A stretch of 64,000 bases of DNA from assembly GCA_907165135.1 (NCBI GenBank), contig OU015570.1, positions 124,001 through 188,000 on the forward strand, read 5' to 3'. The notes beneath the pieces are model-generated. The model was given only the letters and a program-made list of their open reading frames with translations. It ran no database searches and had not been told where the DNA came from. Both the position numbers and the translations under genes were made by a program. The stretch is from Oikopleura dioica. Taxonomy: Eukaryota; Chordata; Appendicularia; Copelata; Oikopleuridae. Of this stretch, positions 21,795 to 33,622 are shown in pieces (position 1 is the first letter of the stretch; the number at the start of each line of letters is the position of its first letter).

Positions 21795-22070
21795 CAGAGT
21801 TCCAAAAACACAAAATTTCCGCGTGCGTGCGCGTGCGGAGAAATTTAGAAAAACCGAAAATTTTATGCATTTAAATCGACTCCAGAAATTTTTTGACATA
21901 ACTGACCTAAAACCGCCAAATTTTCTAGGATTTCGAGCACGCGCACGATCACGCACGCGTGCGCAATCTCAATTTTCGCGTGCGCGTGCGCACCAATTTT
22001 CAAAATCTGCATGCGAGTGCGTGCGCAAGCGCACGGACGCCATCGCCCGCAAGCGTGTTTTGGAACTCTG
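21795..22070. mobile_element. hAT-like MITE, CAGAGTTCCAAAACAC ends
   Basis: The tips CAGAGTTCCAAAAACAC and GTGTTTTGGAACTCTG are inverted. The interior is rich in GCGTGCGCGTGCGC alternating purine-pyrimidine runs. The flanks TGTGAGTC and TTTCAGTC agree at 6 of 8 positions, consistent with a decayed 8-bp TSD. The region 22071-23074 shows only short hairpins (AAAGAATGATTCTTTTC at about 22436). Confidence 0.65.
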
Positions 22071-23074
22071 TTTCAGTCGACTTTTAACAGGCTTTCCGTT
22101 TGTATTTTTCAGTGTTCAATAGCTCAAATAAAAGCTCAGGAAAAATTGAAGGTACATTTTGACGATTTTTAAAAAATCAATAAAAAATTGGCCTTAGAAT
22201 TTTTCGAATAACAAATTTCATCACAAATGAAAACCCTCAAAATGAACCTTCAGTTTTTGATGAGCTTTCGTTTGAGCTATCAAACATCGAAAAATTCCAT
22301 CAAAAAGTTGCTCAAAAAATGACTCAAAGTTTGCCCAAAATGGCCATTTTCACCATCTTCTAGCGTCACCTGTGACGTTTTCGCCTTATATTTCTGAGCC
22401 AAATCTTGACGGCTGACGACGGGTTTCATTCTTTGTAAAGAATGATTCTTTTCGCAAAGAATGAAAGCCGTTTATTCCTAGGCGAAAAAACGGGTTTCAG
22501 TCTTTTTCCAATATTCTAGAAAATTCGTTTCTCATAATGCATAAACAATTTGTTTTTTCGAAAAATTGCCACAGTGATACTTTTTTCAATCATTTTTACT
22601 CTAAGACTTCAAGTTTCCTATAAAACTGGCGCGAAGCGCTCAATCGCTTCTGGTTTTTGTGTTCTACGATAGACTCTCCATAAAAATTGACGATGAAGCG
22701 CACATGAAGTCTTTAATGAGTAATTTCTTGACCACTCGATTCAAAATTTTATGGGCTTTCTTATGAGCACAAGAAAGGCCGAAGTCAATTTTTCCCTGCA
22801 AAAGTTTTTAATTTCATCAAAAACATCCTATTTCTTCCTCTGAAATTTTCTCGGTTAGACGAATGTCCACAAAATTGGGCTACACAAAAGAAAAGAAATC
22901 TAGTCAGGAATCACGTCGTGGTTATTAAGGGACAAGACTCAAAGGAACAGGATTAAAAGCTGGTGTTGGAAGATTAAAAGCTAAAGTCCCTTCCCTTTAT
23001 ACGAGAAAAGATGAAGGCAAGGAACAACTTGACGAACATTTTTGAAATATATTTTCTGAATTATTGTTAAAATC

Positions 23075-23541
23075 GGTTGTCACTTCTAACCTTTCGGGAT
23101 CCCGAATGTTTCGGGATTTCCCGAATCATTCGGGAGTTATGTTGAGGATTACGTTATAAAAGTGGTCTTAATGCCGAATGAGGGCATTTTACTAATCAAA
23201 AGATAAATTCGATGGTCTTAGAAGACCAGACATTTTATCAATGTTGAATTTGCAATCAAAGAGATTGTGTGCTCTCCACGCCTTTTATATGGAGAACTTC
23301 ATTAGTTTTAGATCAAATTATTCGAGTAGATTATTTTTTCGATCACGCCTTCATTTGCGCCAATAATTTATTGGCAATAAAGATGTATTTCGACGTTACT
23401 GTTTGGCTTAAAATATGTTTTGGGATAGAAATTATTGAAAGCCATTCCCGAAAGGATCGAAGACATAAAGGCTCTTTTTGCTGCGAACGTTACGGGAAAT
23501 CCTCAGATATTCGGGATCCCGAAAGGTTGGAAGATTCAACC
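23075..23541 (-). mobile_element. CAACCTTTCGGGATCCCG MITE, copy 1
   Basis: Ends read GTTGTCACTTCTAACCTTTC and the inverse GAAAGGTTGGAAGATTCAAC, with CGGGATCCCGAA palindromes in both arms. It is a reverse-orientation relative of 37949-38418: the end variants (TCAC and GATT) are swapped. It contains a diverged shared module (about 23262-23303). No TSD seen. Confidence 0.75.
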
Positions 23542-23683
23542 GACATAACCCCATACGGAGGCATTTTTAAGAAAAAGTTATTCACTTTTTTGGCCCCCGA
23601 TCTTTTAGCCTATTAAGTTTTTAATATGTTTTAGAGAATCAAAAACTTTTGTCTTTATTCAGTTAGTATTTATCACAGAAGTA

Positions 23684-23843
23684 CAATGGTGTGGGAGTTT
23701 CCGCACCCCTAAAGAGCGGGTAAAAGGTACGGAAACGCAGCACTCACTTTTGCTACTTCTAGAAGAAATTAGTAGAAAAAGTGCGGGCTCGGGGTGCGGC
23801 AACGCAGCACTCACAAAGGGTGCGGAAACTCCTCACACCACTG
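23684..23843. mobile_element. 160-bp TA-flanked MITE, GGAGTTTCCGCACCC arms
   Basis: Tips CAATGGTGTG and CACACCACTG are flanked by TA (23682-23683 and 23844-23845). Arms share GGAGTTTCCGCACCC. Internal CGCAGCACTCAC is repeated. Tc1/mariner-type MITE. Confidence 0.75.
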
Positions 23844-24447
23844 TACTTAATAAAAGTAAAAGGATTAAAATTTAAATTTTGCATATTTATGACCATTTGA
23901 GTACTTCGAGTACTGAAATTCTTGAAAAATTTCTAAAATCTGAAAAAGTACAAAAGTACTGTATACGAATGGAAAAGAAATTTTTCCCTTCGGAAAAAAT
24001 TTATTTGGGAAAAGATATACTGATGCGAAATAGCTCTTGCTACCTCTGACTAAATCTACTTTTTATCAAGGAGTTGCTAGTTTGGGTAGACGGCGGGTTC
24101 GCGTCTTTATGAAGAATGATTCTTTTTCGCAAAGAATGGTTCTTTCTTTCGAAGAACCATTCTTTTTCAAGCCCCTCGAAAAAGAATGATTCTTTTTGTT
24201 TAGATGGAATTTCCTATCTAGAATCGTTATCACAAAAAGGAAGATCTATAAATGGAATCCGAAAGCATAGAAAATATTCTCAGACGAAAGAAAATAATTC
24301 AGGAGTAGCTGTGACAGTGTTTGTTTTATATTGCACAGCGCTTTTTGAACGTTTCTAGAATAGGGATGAGTAAGTCACATGACTTTCAAAACCACTTTAC
24401 TCACTAGTTTGGACCTTTAGCTAAATTTTAAGCTCTTAGCGGACATT

Positions 24448-24606
24448 CTACCATCAGGGATCCCTGTAGTGCGCTGACTCATCCGCCGCCCCATCAGCGC
24501 GCTTTCTTTTGGCCGCTTCAGAGGCAAAAGGGAAAGATGGGCGCTGTACGCTCGACGAATCAGAGCGCTGTATTCTCCGGCGCATTACAGGGATCCCTGA
24601 TGGTAG
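24448..24606. mobile_element. 159-bp MITE, CTACCATCAGGGATCCCTG ends
   Basis: The arms CTACCATCAGGGATCCCTGT and the inverse are perfect for about 20 bp and then continue as TAATGCGC/GCGC. It sits inside one of two diverged direct copies (24395-24680 and 24720-24830, sharing TTTTAAGC.CTT..GGACA and GGAGATTAAGGACT), the second of which lacks it. Confidence 0.7.
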
Positions 24607-25460
24607 CAAGTTTTTGCTCGGAGATTAAGGACTTCACAAAATGTGTAAAAATCGGAAAAATCAGTGATTTCGTTATTAATGAGGTAATTTATCATTGATA
24701 ACGTGATCATTAGATTTCTAAAACCCCTTACTCACGAGATAAGACCCTTAGCTACATTTTAAGCCCTTCGGGGACAATCTACGATGTCCATGCTTGGAGA
24801 TTAAGGACTCCCCAACTTTATGCAATATAAAACGAACACTCTAGGAAACTAAAAAGGATAAAAAGTCAAAAATTGAAGATAGCGTTTGATGAAAAAAGAA
24901 CAATTATCATATTTCTTTTTCTAGAATATCGGACAAAGACGTGAACCCGCCCATAAAGCCGATATAAGCGGGTTCACGTGAACCCGCCGTCAACGGGTAG
25001 TTTGTTTATGTCGAAAAATTTCAGTTGGCACGACTCGTTTACAAAAGCACAAAACAGCTGAGAGCGTCATCAGGCGCAGCATCAGATAAAGGTCAATCGA
25101 AACTTGAGCTCGACAGATTGCGTCTCTTCAACTTCTCTAAAGCCCGAAATCGGTCAAGCGAACATTACAACATCAAAAATCAATTAAATAGAGGCGCGGA
25201 AAGATCAAGTGAATAATGGAAAAGGTAAAAGGCAGAAAATAAAGAATCGAAGTAAAATATTTTTCTCGCAGCTGTCAACAGAGCCCCAGCACATTGAAGG
25301 GACACTAGTTCTGGGCGCGAACGACGCTGCATTTCCTGCTGCGCTGTTTCTTTTAGTCAATTTTCTAGTGATTGAGTTGTTGCATAGTCTTGAAACTTTC
25401 ACAGATAGCACAAAGAGGCATGTTTCTTTAACATATTCAAAAATCAGAGGATTAGAAGGT

Positions 25461-26227
25461 CGGTTGGTGGTATGCGGTCATGTGGGGTCCGGTACCCACG
25501 TTCCGAATTTTTGGCTTACGTGGGTACCAAGGGGTGACGGCGGGAGTGAGTCTTTGTTCTAGAAACTTTTTCAACTTGAAAATATAGTCGAAGCGGTAAA
25601 CGTATAACCCGTTTTATCAATGAATTTTCTCTAAGACAAGCGCGGAGCGCACAAACGGTCAGAAAATGGTTTGAAATGTCATTTTCACTGACTTTTAGGT
25701 TATTCCTTCATGCTAAATAAGGAACTGTTGAATAGAAATGATTCAGAAGAGATTTCTAGAGACGTAAACAATTGCTCGAAAAAGACTCAGTCTTTTATTT
25801 TTCTAAAAAAGACTCACTGCACGAAGAAAAAGACTGAGTCTTTGCGCGAAGACTCAGTCTTTACAAAAACTCACTCTTGCCGTCAACCGTACCAAGCTTT
25901 TCGAATACAAGTCTGCTCAAGAAAAGAGATAACTCCAAAAATGTACCGAAATGAGTTTTCTTATTATCCAACCGCGGAGCGGACACTTCCCTTTTTTCTT
26001 TGTTAGGGTAAGGGTTTAGGTAAGGGTTAGTTTTTACGCTCCGACCAATTTTATATAAGAATTAGCCTTCTATAAGTATTAACACAATCATGTTTTTCTT
26101 TCTAGAAAACATATTGACGAAAAAGGGTACCCACGCTCAGAGAAGAGGATTATCGTGGGTACTAATACCCACGTTCAAGAGAGTGAGCGAACAGGGGTAC
26201 CGGTACCCACACGACCACCTACAACCG
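25461..26227. mobile_element. GGTACCC-rich palindromic element
   Basis: Diverged inverted ends (CGGTTGGTGGTATGCGGTCA; ACGACCACCTACAACCG) enclose repeated GTGGGTACC/GGTACCCAC palindromes. Two shared-module copies lie inside (25619-25659 and 25951-25993), and tandem AAAGACTCAGTCTTT words at 25785-25865. Related to 56356-56875. ORFs across it (for example 25209-25562, with a hydrophobic stretch before the element) are weak. Confidence 0.55.
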
Positions 26228-26344
26228 GTCGGTTGGATTGTTAAAAGTAGAGAAACTTATTTCTGGGCCTCGCTCGCGAGAATCCCTACGCATCAGTGTC
26301 GTATGTCTGGGGGTTTCATTAGAAGGTGTCTGTTAGTCTGAGCG

Positions 26345-27334
26345 CAGGGATGTACATTTTCTAAAATTTTCAACTGCGGTGCGGTGCGAACTGCGATTTT
26401 TTCACGATTTTCTGCGGTGCGAACTGCGAGATTTAAAATTTTCTCTTCGCAGTGCGGCGCAGACTGCGATTTTCTGCGATCTTCGGAAAAAATTGAAAAA
26501 TGCGGTAAATTCTGCGATTTTCTGCGAAACTGCGGAAAATAAGCTGAAACTGCGCTTAATTCTGCGATTTTTTGTGAAAAAATGCGAAATTTTCTGCGAA
26601 ATGCGATCCGAGTGAAAAGAGTGGTCATTATTATGACGGGCAGAGTTGCATTTTTGAAAATTTTTCTAAGCTAAGCAAGAGGGCCGTCTCAGCCCCGTTC
26701 CATGATTTTTAAGTTTAAGGGGCTTGACGGCCCTTCGGGCCGTCTCAGCCCCGTTCCATGATTTTTAAGTTTAAGGGGCTTGACGGCCCTTCGTTCCATG
26801 ATTTTTAAGTTTAAGGGCTTGACGGCCCTTCGGGCCGTCTCAGCCCCGTTCCATGATTTTTAAGTTTAAGGGGCTTGACAAAGGCTTTGAACTATGAGTT
26901 GATCAATCTCAGTTCTGTCCCCAACCCCTCCCTCACCCATTATTTAAAAAATTAAAATTATCACTGTTTTTAGCTCAATTATGGTTTTGATTTAAAGTTT
27001 GATCAAGTTGGGCGAACGGCGACTTGGACAAACGGAGACCATTCTTACGACGCCCTATTTTTCGTATATTTCCAGTAACACACAAGAGAAAAACTTGAAA
27101 AAATTGCTGGAAAATGACCGCAAAATCCGCAGTCTGCGAACTGCGAGATTAATCAAAAACTGCGGAAAATGACTGTGGAAAAATCGCAGTTTTCGAAAAT
27201 TCTGCGAAAACTGCGGACTGCGGTGCGATGTGCATACGTGTGCTATGACTGCGCTGCGAAGTGCGAATTTCCGCAGTTCGCAGGTCGCACTGCGAAGGTT
27301 TCTGCGATTTCCCCACTGCGAATGTACATCCCTG
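26345..27334. mobile_element. hAT-like element with TGCGAACTGCG satellite arms
   Basis: A perfect 8-bp TSD TCTGAGCG lies at 26337-26344 and 27335-27342. Tips CAGGGATGTACATT and AATGTACATCCCTG are inverted. The arms are degenerate TGCGGTGCGAACTGCGATTT words (26378-26610 and 27118-27320). A 56-bp minisatellite array (about 26690-26877) and an AAACGGCGAC-type tract are nested inside. No transposase. Confidence 0.9.
26690..26877. repeat. Second 56-bp minisatellite array
   Basis: About four units, one truncated, starting CAGCCCCGTTCCATGATTTT with the ACGGCCCTTCGGGCCGT hairpin. Same family as 3749-4170, and followed, as there, by CTTGACAAAGGCT and a CAGT..TGTCCCCAACCC tail. It is therefore a fragment of the 3182-4706 element. 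Confidence 0.85.
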
Positions 27335-27599
27335 TCTGAGCGGTTCGTTTGAGCTTTTGCGTTCATCTCCGCGAATGGCAAGTCGAGAGCGTGTTCTTTT
27401 GGTGTTTTGTGTCTGCGGCGTCTCCGGCTATTGCATTTGATGATGATGTAGATCGCGTGCAATAAATTGATGAAAAAGTTCTGAGAGTTTCCATTACATA
27501 TATCGGTGCGATGAATTTTTGTAGAGATATTCTCTAGCAGTTCTCGCGCGTTTGGTGACTCAGTGACTACGGTTTGTTTCATAAGTTCGAGAGTTGTCT

Positions 27600-28590
27600 A
27601 GTTCATTTAAATCATTGTATTGCCCATTTCCTACACCGTGTGAAGGTTTTTCAATCTTCGCGTTCATTTTATCCATTATGTCGTCTTCTTAAAAGGTTTC
27701 GGGTCTGGCCAATGCTGCCTGCGTATAAGAAGACTACCTTGGATACCTGATTTAAGGCACCCCAATTAAAGGCACCAATTTAATAAGGCACACGTCTAAC
27801 TCTAGTTGAACGTTGATTGCGCGTGAGTTGCACTCTTGCATTTATAGAACGATAATTGTCAGGTTGCGAAGTGTACAAAGTAATCAATCAACCAGTTTCA
27901 CCTGTGAAACCGGTGCTGCAAGGAAAACCGCGTCGCATTCATGTGTATTCACCCATGACTACGTATGAGACATGTAACGTAAGGTTAACCGAAACCTTAT
28001 ATTGTACAGTTTGCGTTCTCACTTGAATCGGCTTGATGTTGGCCATGACTGAGTCGACTTCTCGTGTTCCGGGGATAATCGCGCTGATTCGGAGTATTTG
28101 TGGTCCACAGTTTCGGGCTCCGGCGAAGTGTGTTCGCTTTGTAGTGCTTATTGTATTGTATGACTATAGCGCCTTCTTTCTGAAAGCTAGCTTGCCCTTA
28201 GCGCGCGAAGAGCGCATGCCGCGCACTGTACCTGACCAATACAGTTCTAGCCAAGCAGCGAGCGCGCAGGTGCTGTAAAAACCAAAGTCCTTCAGTTGGA
28301 TTGCACTTTCCTATATATCTGTCAGCAAATCAATAACGCATCTTACTTCTGTTTTATTATACTTTATTCAAAAGTAATGAACTGAGTGACATCATAAGTT
28401 GGCATCATCGGTAAAAACTCTCGACGTCTGAGCTTTGGTTATTTTTTATCCGCAGAAAAACTTGCCTGAATAAGTTTCGCGATCAGTTTCAAAGCTATGA
28501 GCTTATCCCTTCCCCGCCTCTTTCTTTTCCTCTCCTTCCCTGCGTGTGTTCCCCGAGAAATTTGAACGTGTTGTACGAGATGTTGGCAAC
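27600..28590. other. No supportable feature
   Basis: This stretch has a more balanced composition than its neighbours and may hold promoter or intron sequence of the flanking genes. I see no convincing exon, repeat family or RNA gene. The plus-strand frame at 28033-28278 lacks any recognisable character. Confidence 0.3.
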
Positions 28591-28593
28591 TTA

Positions 28594-29501
28594 TTAAGCC
28601 AAGATGACAAAGGCGCTGACGTGGGTAAGAGTTTTGATTCGTTCTTCAGCTCTGTTTGATATATTAGTGGTGACGCTTCTCTGCCCTAGAAAATTACTGA
28701 CCGTGCAGGTGTATATCTTCTCTAAATCTCGCTCTTCACGAAGGGTTATACTCGCCGAGACATTCTGTTTCTTAGTATCTCTCCAGACATCCTTGACAGT
28801 CTATTTTCTTGTCGGATTAGGATTGCCAATTGAATTGCAGAAAACTTCACGATCGTTTCTTGTTTTCACCGGCATGGTCGGGGAGAACGTAACGTTAAGT
28901 CGAATCACATTTGAGAACGCTTCTTGAAGCTCGTGTTCAATTTTACACTGGATCTCGAGTTTGTTAAGACTTTGCGTCGGCTCGAAGAAAATAGTTTGTC
29001 TTATGCCTTCTGCCGTCATCCGAGTTCTTGTTTTAAATTTCTCGGTGATATTAGTTTGTGTTGGCGTTTCCCAAGTTTTTTGCGCTTTTGGCTTCCCCGG
29101 ATCCAAGAGACATGTCGCGACGTCTACCCATGGATCTTGTGGGGCTCTCAGGTACTGTCTGTGCTGTTCGAGAGCATGGATTCTTGGTCGTCTTAGTGTT
29201 ATCACCTGCGTCTCTCGGTAACGTAGAATTCTCTCGTCCGACCAAATTTTATGTGCGTCGATAACACAAAGATATTTACCTTCATCGTTCAGCGTCGCAT
29301 TTTCGACCTCTAGAGAGCTTGACTTTGCTTCACATTCGGTCCGGCTTTTTTCCACATTTTTTCGTAGTTTTCGAAGTCCATAAGGGTGCGAGTCCTATTC
29401 CGATTGAATGAATTTGTAAATCCGTTGATTGACCTTTCTGATATTAAGCTCTGTGAGACGGTAAAATACAGTATAATAATGCATGACGATGGCACACGCA
29501 C
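28594..29501 (-). CDS. Immunoglobulin-superfamily protein with an in-frame TAG
   Basis: A frame starting about 29355 runs to 28801. It ends a first Ig domain (SSSLEVENATLNDEGKYLC, the DxGxYxC signature), covers a complete second C2-like Ig domain (CLLDPGKP...W, then LEIQCKIEHEL and a VTFSP end), and starts a third (FCNSIGNPNP). A TAG at 28801-28803 is followed in the same frame by 68 more codons to 28594, completing the third domain (KIYTCTVSNFLGQ). Upstream, a frame from 29501 with a hydrophobic start (SSCIIILYFTVSQSLIS) joins if one A-run length is off near 29350. This resembles nephrin/kirre/nectin-type adhesion proteins. No transmembrane segment is seen downstream. Either a pseudogene, readthrough or a sequence error at the TAG. 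Confidence 0.65.
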
Positions 29502-29599
29502 GAAAACGGACGAGGCATATCCGCAAAGCCGGATAGACCCTCTCCGGGCACGTGGCGTTGCTAATCGTCATAGTGCTGAAAAGGCGCTCTAGTGACACC

Positions 29600-31789
29600 A
29601 CTAGCGCCCTCCACGGTGAGCGTAAATATCGCGAGCCGAAAGCACATCAACACACATGTTTTATTGATAATAAAGAGACCGCAATGTCTCCTCAAAAACT
29701 AGCAACAATAAACAAATAGAGATATATGATAGTAAGTAGTAGAGTAATAGGTGATAGTGAGATAGAGGTAGAATTACTATTTATACTGGTGACTGAGAAC
29801 TCGCGTCTAGAAATCTATAACTTATAATTGTTTTTCTTTTCTCGAAGCTTTTATTTTTCGATTCTTACGTCATTACTGATTAATCAGCCTCAGCTGACTT
29901 CGGTTCAAAACGTTACGATTGACTTAATTAACCTTTTTTTTCTACTATTACATTCACTTTACGGAAAATACGCCTGGTCTGGGACGGTCTTAATCAGCCG
30001 AAGCGTCCCAAACCAGGATTATTTTTGCTCTCGCCTCTAGCGCCACTTTCATATTAAAAAGCACCCCCCAGGCGTGCGCCTTTGATCTTTAAATGGCCCG
30101 ACCGTCCCAAACCAGGCGTATTTTTGACCGTCCTAGACCAGGATTAGTTTCTGTACTTCATTTCATATTTTCTTAGGTCCCATTTTCTAACTTTCTTAAC
30201 GAATTTATTTCTTTTCGCGAGTTAGTTTAAATGGTGTTTAAACTCATGGTGTCAACTTGGTACAATTTTGGTCTTGTTAATTTACATTTTTGTTTATTTA
30301 TAAACAAACTTGTCTGCTGTAGAAATTTTTCGACTTTGTTCTTCGGCCTAATAACAATAATTTTCTTTGCCAGCCGGAATCACTCACTTCCGTTAGAAAA
30401 TTATAACAGACTTAATGTACCGTTATTTTTAGTCTTAACTCTCAGAAGCTAACAAAACTTGATTTTTTCTCTTCTGACAAAAATCGCTAGTTTTATATTC
30501 ACTCATTGACAATTTTTAGTCATCAAACGTGAATGAGCATGCGCTACTCCTATTTCAAAACCGGTCATTGTCGTGAAAAGCAGAGATTTTGCGTTTTATC
30601 TCTTGCTTTATTAGCTTTCCTATATCTTCGGGAGGAAACTATAATTCACTTTTTCTTTTCTTGTAATAGAAATAACGTTTCCAATTACCCCAAAAATCAG
30701 CTACTGGGGCGGGAACTCGTGGGCCTTGATCAACCCACTAAAAATGAGAATAACCCGGACTTAATTCTCAAAACTGATAAAAGAAATCACTTCTTTATTA
30801 AAACCGGCGGGAGGCGCACCTTTAAAAATCTTTGAGGAACTAAACAAGTCTGGCTCACTTCCCTTTAAATTTCTTAAAGATAGAGTAAAGTCTTAATCTT
30901 ATTTCTTTTAAGATTACGGAGATAAAAGTAAAACTTATTTTTCATCCGATCCTAGATAGATCTAGACTCAAAACTGTCACAACTTCATTTCTCACTTCTT
31001 ATCTCACAAGAAGCTTCAAAGTGTTTCAGTCTCGCTTCTGAAAGTTAACTGAAAATTTTGTTTTTCCTATTATTAATATAGGCTTTAAGATTTCTAATCA
31101 AAATTTTTCTTTTTCTTCTCTAAGCCACAATTTGTCAGTCAAATCTAAGGCAATTTTTTTTTCAGAGCACTAATTTCAAACGCCTTGAGCGCTAGAATTT
31201 TGATGGCGCTGAGTGCTTTTAGAAAGAGTTTGCGCTGCAATTTCGAAAGCGCTAGAATTTCAAATAAATGTAAGCGCTGAAATTGCAAATTCTCTGATTA
31301 GATAATCCTTCAGATAAGGCTTCTTTTGGAAACCATTTAGACAATCACACCATTCTAAAAATTTTACTTAGAAATGAAACTTTACTAGAAAAATTTATGG
31401 TCCCACAACTTCGCTGATCATCATCCTCTGGTTAGAAGCTTATTTTTCGTTTTTTCAAGACTCCTAATTAAAAATTATTCTTCTTCTTTTTGTAATCCGC
31501 AAATTTTTCCTTTGTCGAAAAAATATATAATATTTCTTACCATCCCAATTGGGAAAATCGCGGCCAGGCACTTGCCGGTTCTTCCCTCTAATTTGCTCTA
31601 GTTGACTCTCGCTCATTGGAGGGGAACCATAATCCCAAAAAATCTCATGGAACATCGCACTTTCTCTCTCTCAGACTGAGAAAATGCCGCTAGATTGCCG
31701 CTAAAATCTAGCTAGAATGCCTCAGGGCCGACGAACAGCAAGCAACTTGCAGTATATTTCCACAAACGCTTGGTTTTTAACCTTAGCTA
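29600..31789. other. AT-rich region, no firm gene
   Basis: Short ORFs are unconvincing. An inverted pair ACGCCTGGTCTGGGACGGTC and its inverse lie at about 29968-29988 and 30097-30117, with CCAAACCAGGATTA words nearby. GCGCTAGAATTTCAAA-like words repeat at 31180-31290. Confidence 0.4.
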
Positions 31790-32060
31790 GGGAATCTGTA
31801 GCTTCACAAAAATTGGTTTTTACCAAAAAAGTCCAAAACTTGCCATTTTACTATTGGTATTAACCAAAAAGACTTATATCTTGCCATTTTTCCTATTTGG
31901 TTTTACCAAAGAGGTTTTTCACCTCGCAAAGACTCACGTCTTTCCGTCCAATTTGGTTTTTACCAAAGAGGTTTTCACCTGGCAAAGATTTTGCTTGAAA
32001 TCTTTTGATTTAGTTTTAACTAAAAAGAATTCCCACCTCAAAATTTCTTTGTTAACAATC
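31790..32060. repeat. Degenerate tandem repeat, TTTGGTTTTACCAAA unit
   Basis: Four or five units of roughly 55-65 bp each contain a TTGGTTTTTACCAAA palindrome followed by GAGGTTTTCACCT and GCAAAGA. Divergence increases to the right. Confidence 0.65.
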
Positions 32061-32329
32061 AAGAAATACCTTCACTTGAATTCATCAAACTCAACCATCA
32101 ACAACGATTTTTCTTTTTTAAAAAAAGAAAAAGGGGGCGGGGGACAAGGATGATAAGAAGAAGAAGATCAAAAATCAAAATAAAAATCGAAAAAATCAAA
32201 ATCAAATATTTACATATGTCTTATTCATTATAACTGTATTTAACTTCCCTATTTTCAATCTGTTTTCATACATTAGTAAATTCGGTTCAGTTGTTTTCTA
32301 TTGGCTCCTATACAGCTCGGCATAATCAT

Positions 32330-32965
32330 CGTAGATGCTTCCTTAGACGACGTATTCGGCACCAGTTGGAGTGTGTCTATCGATCATCGTTGAATATGGA
32401 ATGGCTCCACTTTTGTTTCAATAATAAAATCAGATAAAAGAATTAATCTTCATATTTCTCACTCTTCTTAAGCGGGTTTCTTCTTGGTTCCAGCGTTGGT
32501 TGGTTTTCTGAATGGCACTGTTAGTGAAATACTATTCCCTGTCCCGTTGGGAATTACCTTTCCTTACGTTGCTCTGTTTCTCTTCAGATACCTTGGTGGC
32601 TCTGGACATTCGAGCTAATTTTTTTCGGTCTCTACTTGTGAAGACTCTGCTTAATCTAGCTACTTACTGTTTCTTTCAAGTCTTCGCCGGACGATTGATA
32701 GGTTATTTTCGGAGCTCAAAAATGGCATACAGGAAATCATTCGTGCTAACAGAGCAATCTTTCCAAAAGGACAGATGTATTTCATCCCAATTCCTGTAAC
32801 TCCGGCGACGGCGAGAACCGATAAGATGCAGCCAACTAGCTGAGACAGAAATCATTTGAATCTTCTTAAAGCAATGGCTGATACCAAACTGATGATGGAG
32901 AATTTCGCTGATGTTAAATTTGAACCCGATGATTTCGTCGATAATCTGCATCTTAAACCTGAAAA
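32330..32965 (-). CDS. Probable multi-exon membrane-protein gene (3' part)
   Basis: After an acceptor TTTCTGTCTCAG at about 32842 (minus), an open segment begins LVGCILSVLAVAGVTGIGMKY, a good transmembrane helix. It continues KIALLARMISCMPFLSSENN and a basic RRRLER, ending at a GTAAGT donor near 32668. Further short candidate exons lie at about 32615 and 32495. The end GAIPYSTMIDRHTPTGAEYV followed by V and TAA (about 32342) looks like a C-terminal exon. An upstream exon starting MQIIDEIIGFKF (32951) follows a TTTTCAG. Phases were not all reconciled. Unrecognised family. Confidence 0.4.
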
Positions 32966-33622
32966 ATCTGCGAGTTTTTGGAATCTTTTCTTCTCAAAAA
33001 TACAGTGATTTCTTTTATTCTTCTGACAAATACTTTACTATTATTTGATAAGCAATCAAGTCAAAAAATATTCTTTAGAATGCATAAGGATTAACTTGCT
33101 TATGAAATTCGACAAATAAATGTATCCGTAAAGGCAACGGTTAATGCCGATTCGGCCACTGCCTAATTCAGAGATTGGACGTTTCCTATATTGAAATATA
33201 TTGAAGCACCATTTCTGATCATTTTTTTGACTTGATTGCATCAAAAGTGTTATCTGAACCAAATATATTCACCGCGCCATTTTAACTGAAAGTATTGTAC
33301 AAATTCGCGAACCGCGATTAAAAGTGATGAAATACTTTTGGTGACTAAGATTCACAAATATTTTTTTTAGTCAATAAATTTTTTTCATATGGTGACTGAC
33401 AGAATGCCGCCATTCAATGATCACACGTATTCTGATTGTTAGTCTGGTTGTTATTCTGATTATATTCATATTGCGTAAATTCTATTCCGATTGTGATTCA
33501 TATTGACCTATGACAGAAGTTTTTGATCTTAACCGCATCGAACCGCACTCCTTACCAGCCGGTTACAACCGTCGAAACAACAAAAAAGTTGTTTTTATTA
33601 AAAGACTTACTATCTTGATTAA

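Larger units (their letters stand above)
26293..27582 (-). pseudogene. Unrecognised minus-strand ORF split by the hAT-like insertion
   Basis: Upstream of the insertion (27343-27582, minus) a frame of about 80 codons contains an RRRRRHKTPKEHALDLPFAE segment and ends in KAQTNRS at the TSD. Downstream (26293-26336) the same kind of frame continues QTNRHLLMKPPDIRH and stops. Removing the element and one TSD keeps a continuous frame, so an exon may have been broken. No homologue is recognised and the ORF is short. Confidence 0.35.

Noticed and set aside
29828-30040. Short hydrophobic plus-strand ORF
   Set aside because: Phenylalanine- and serine-rich translation of T-rich DNA without splice or start context.
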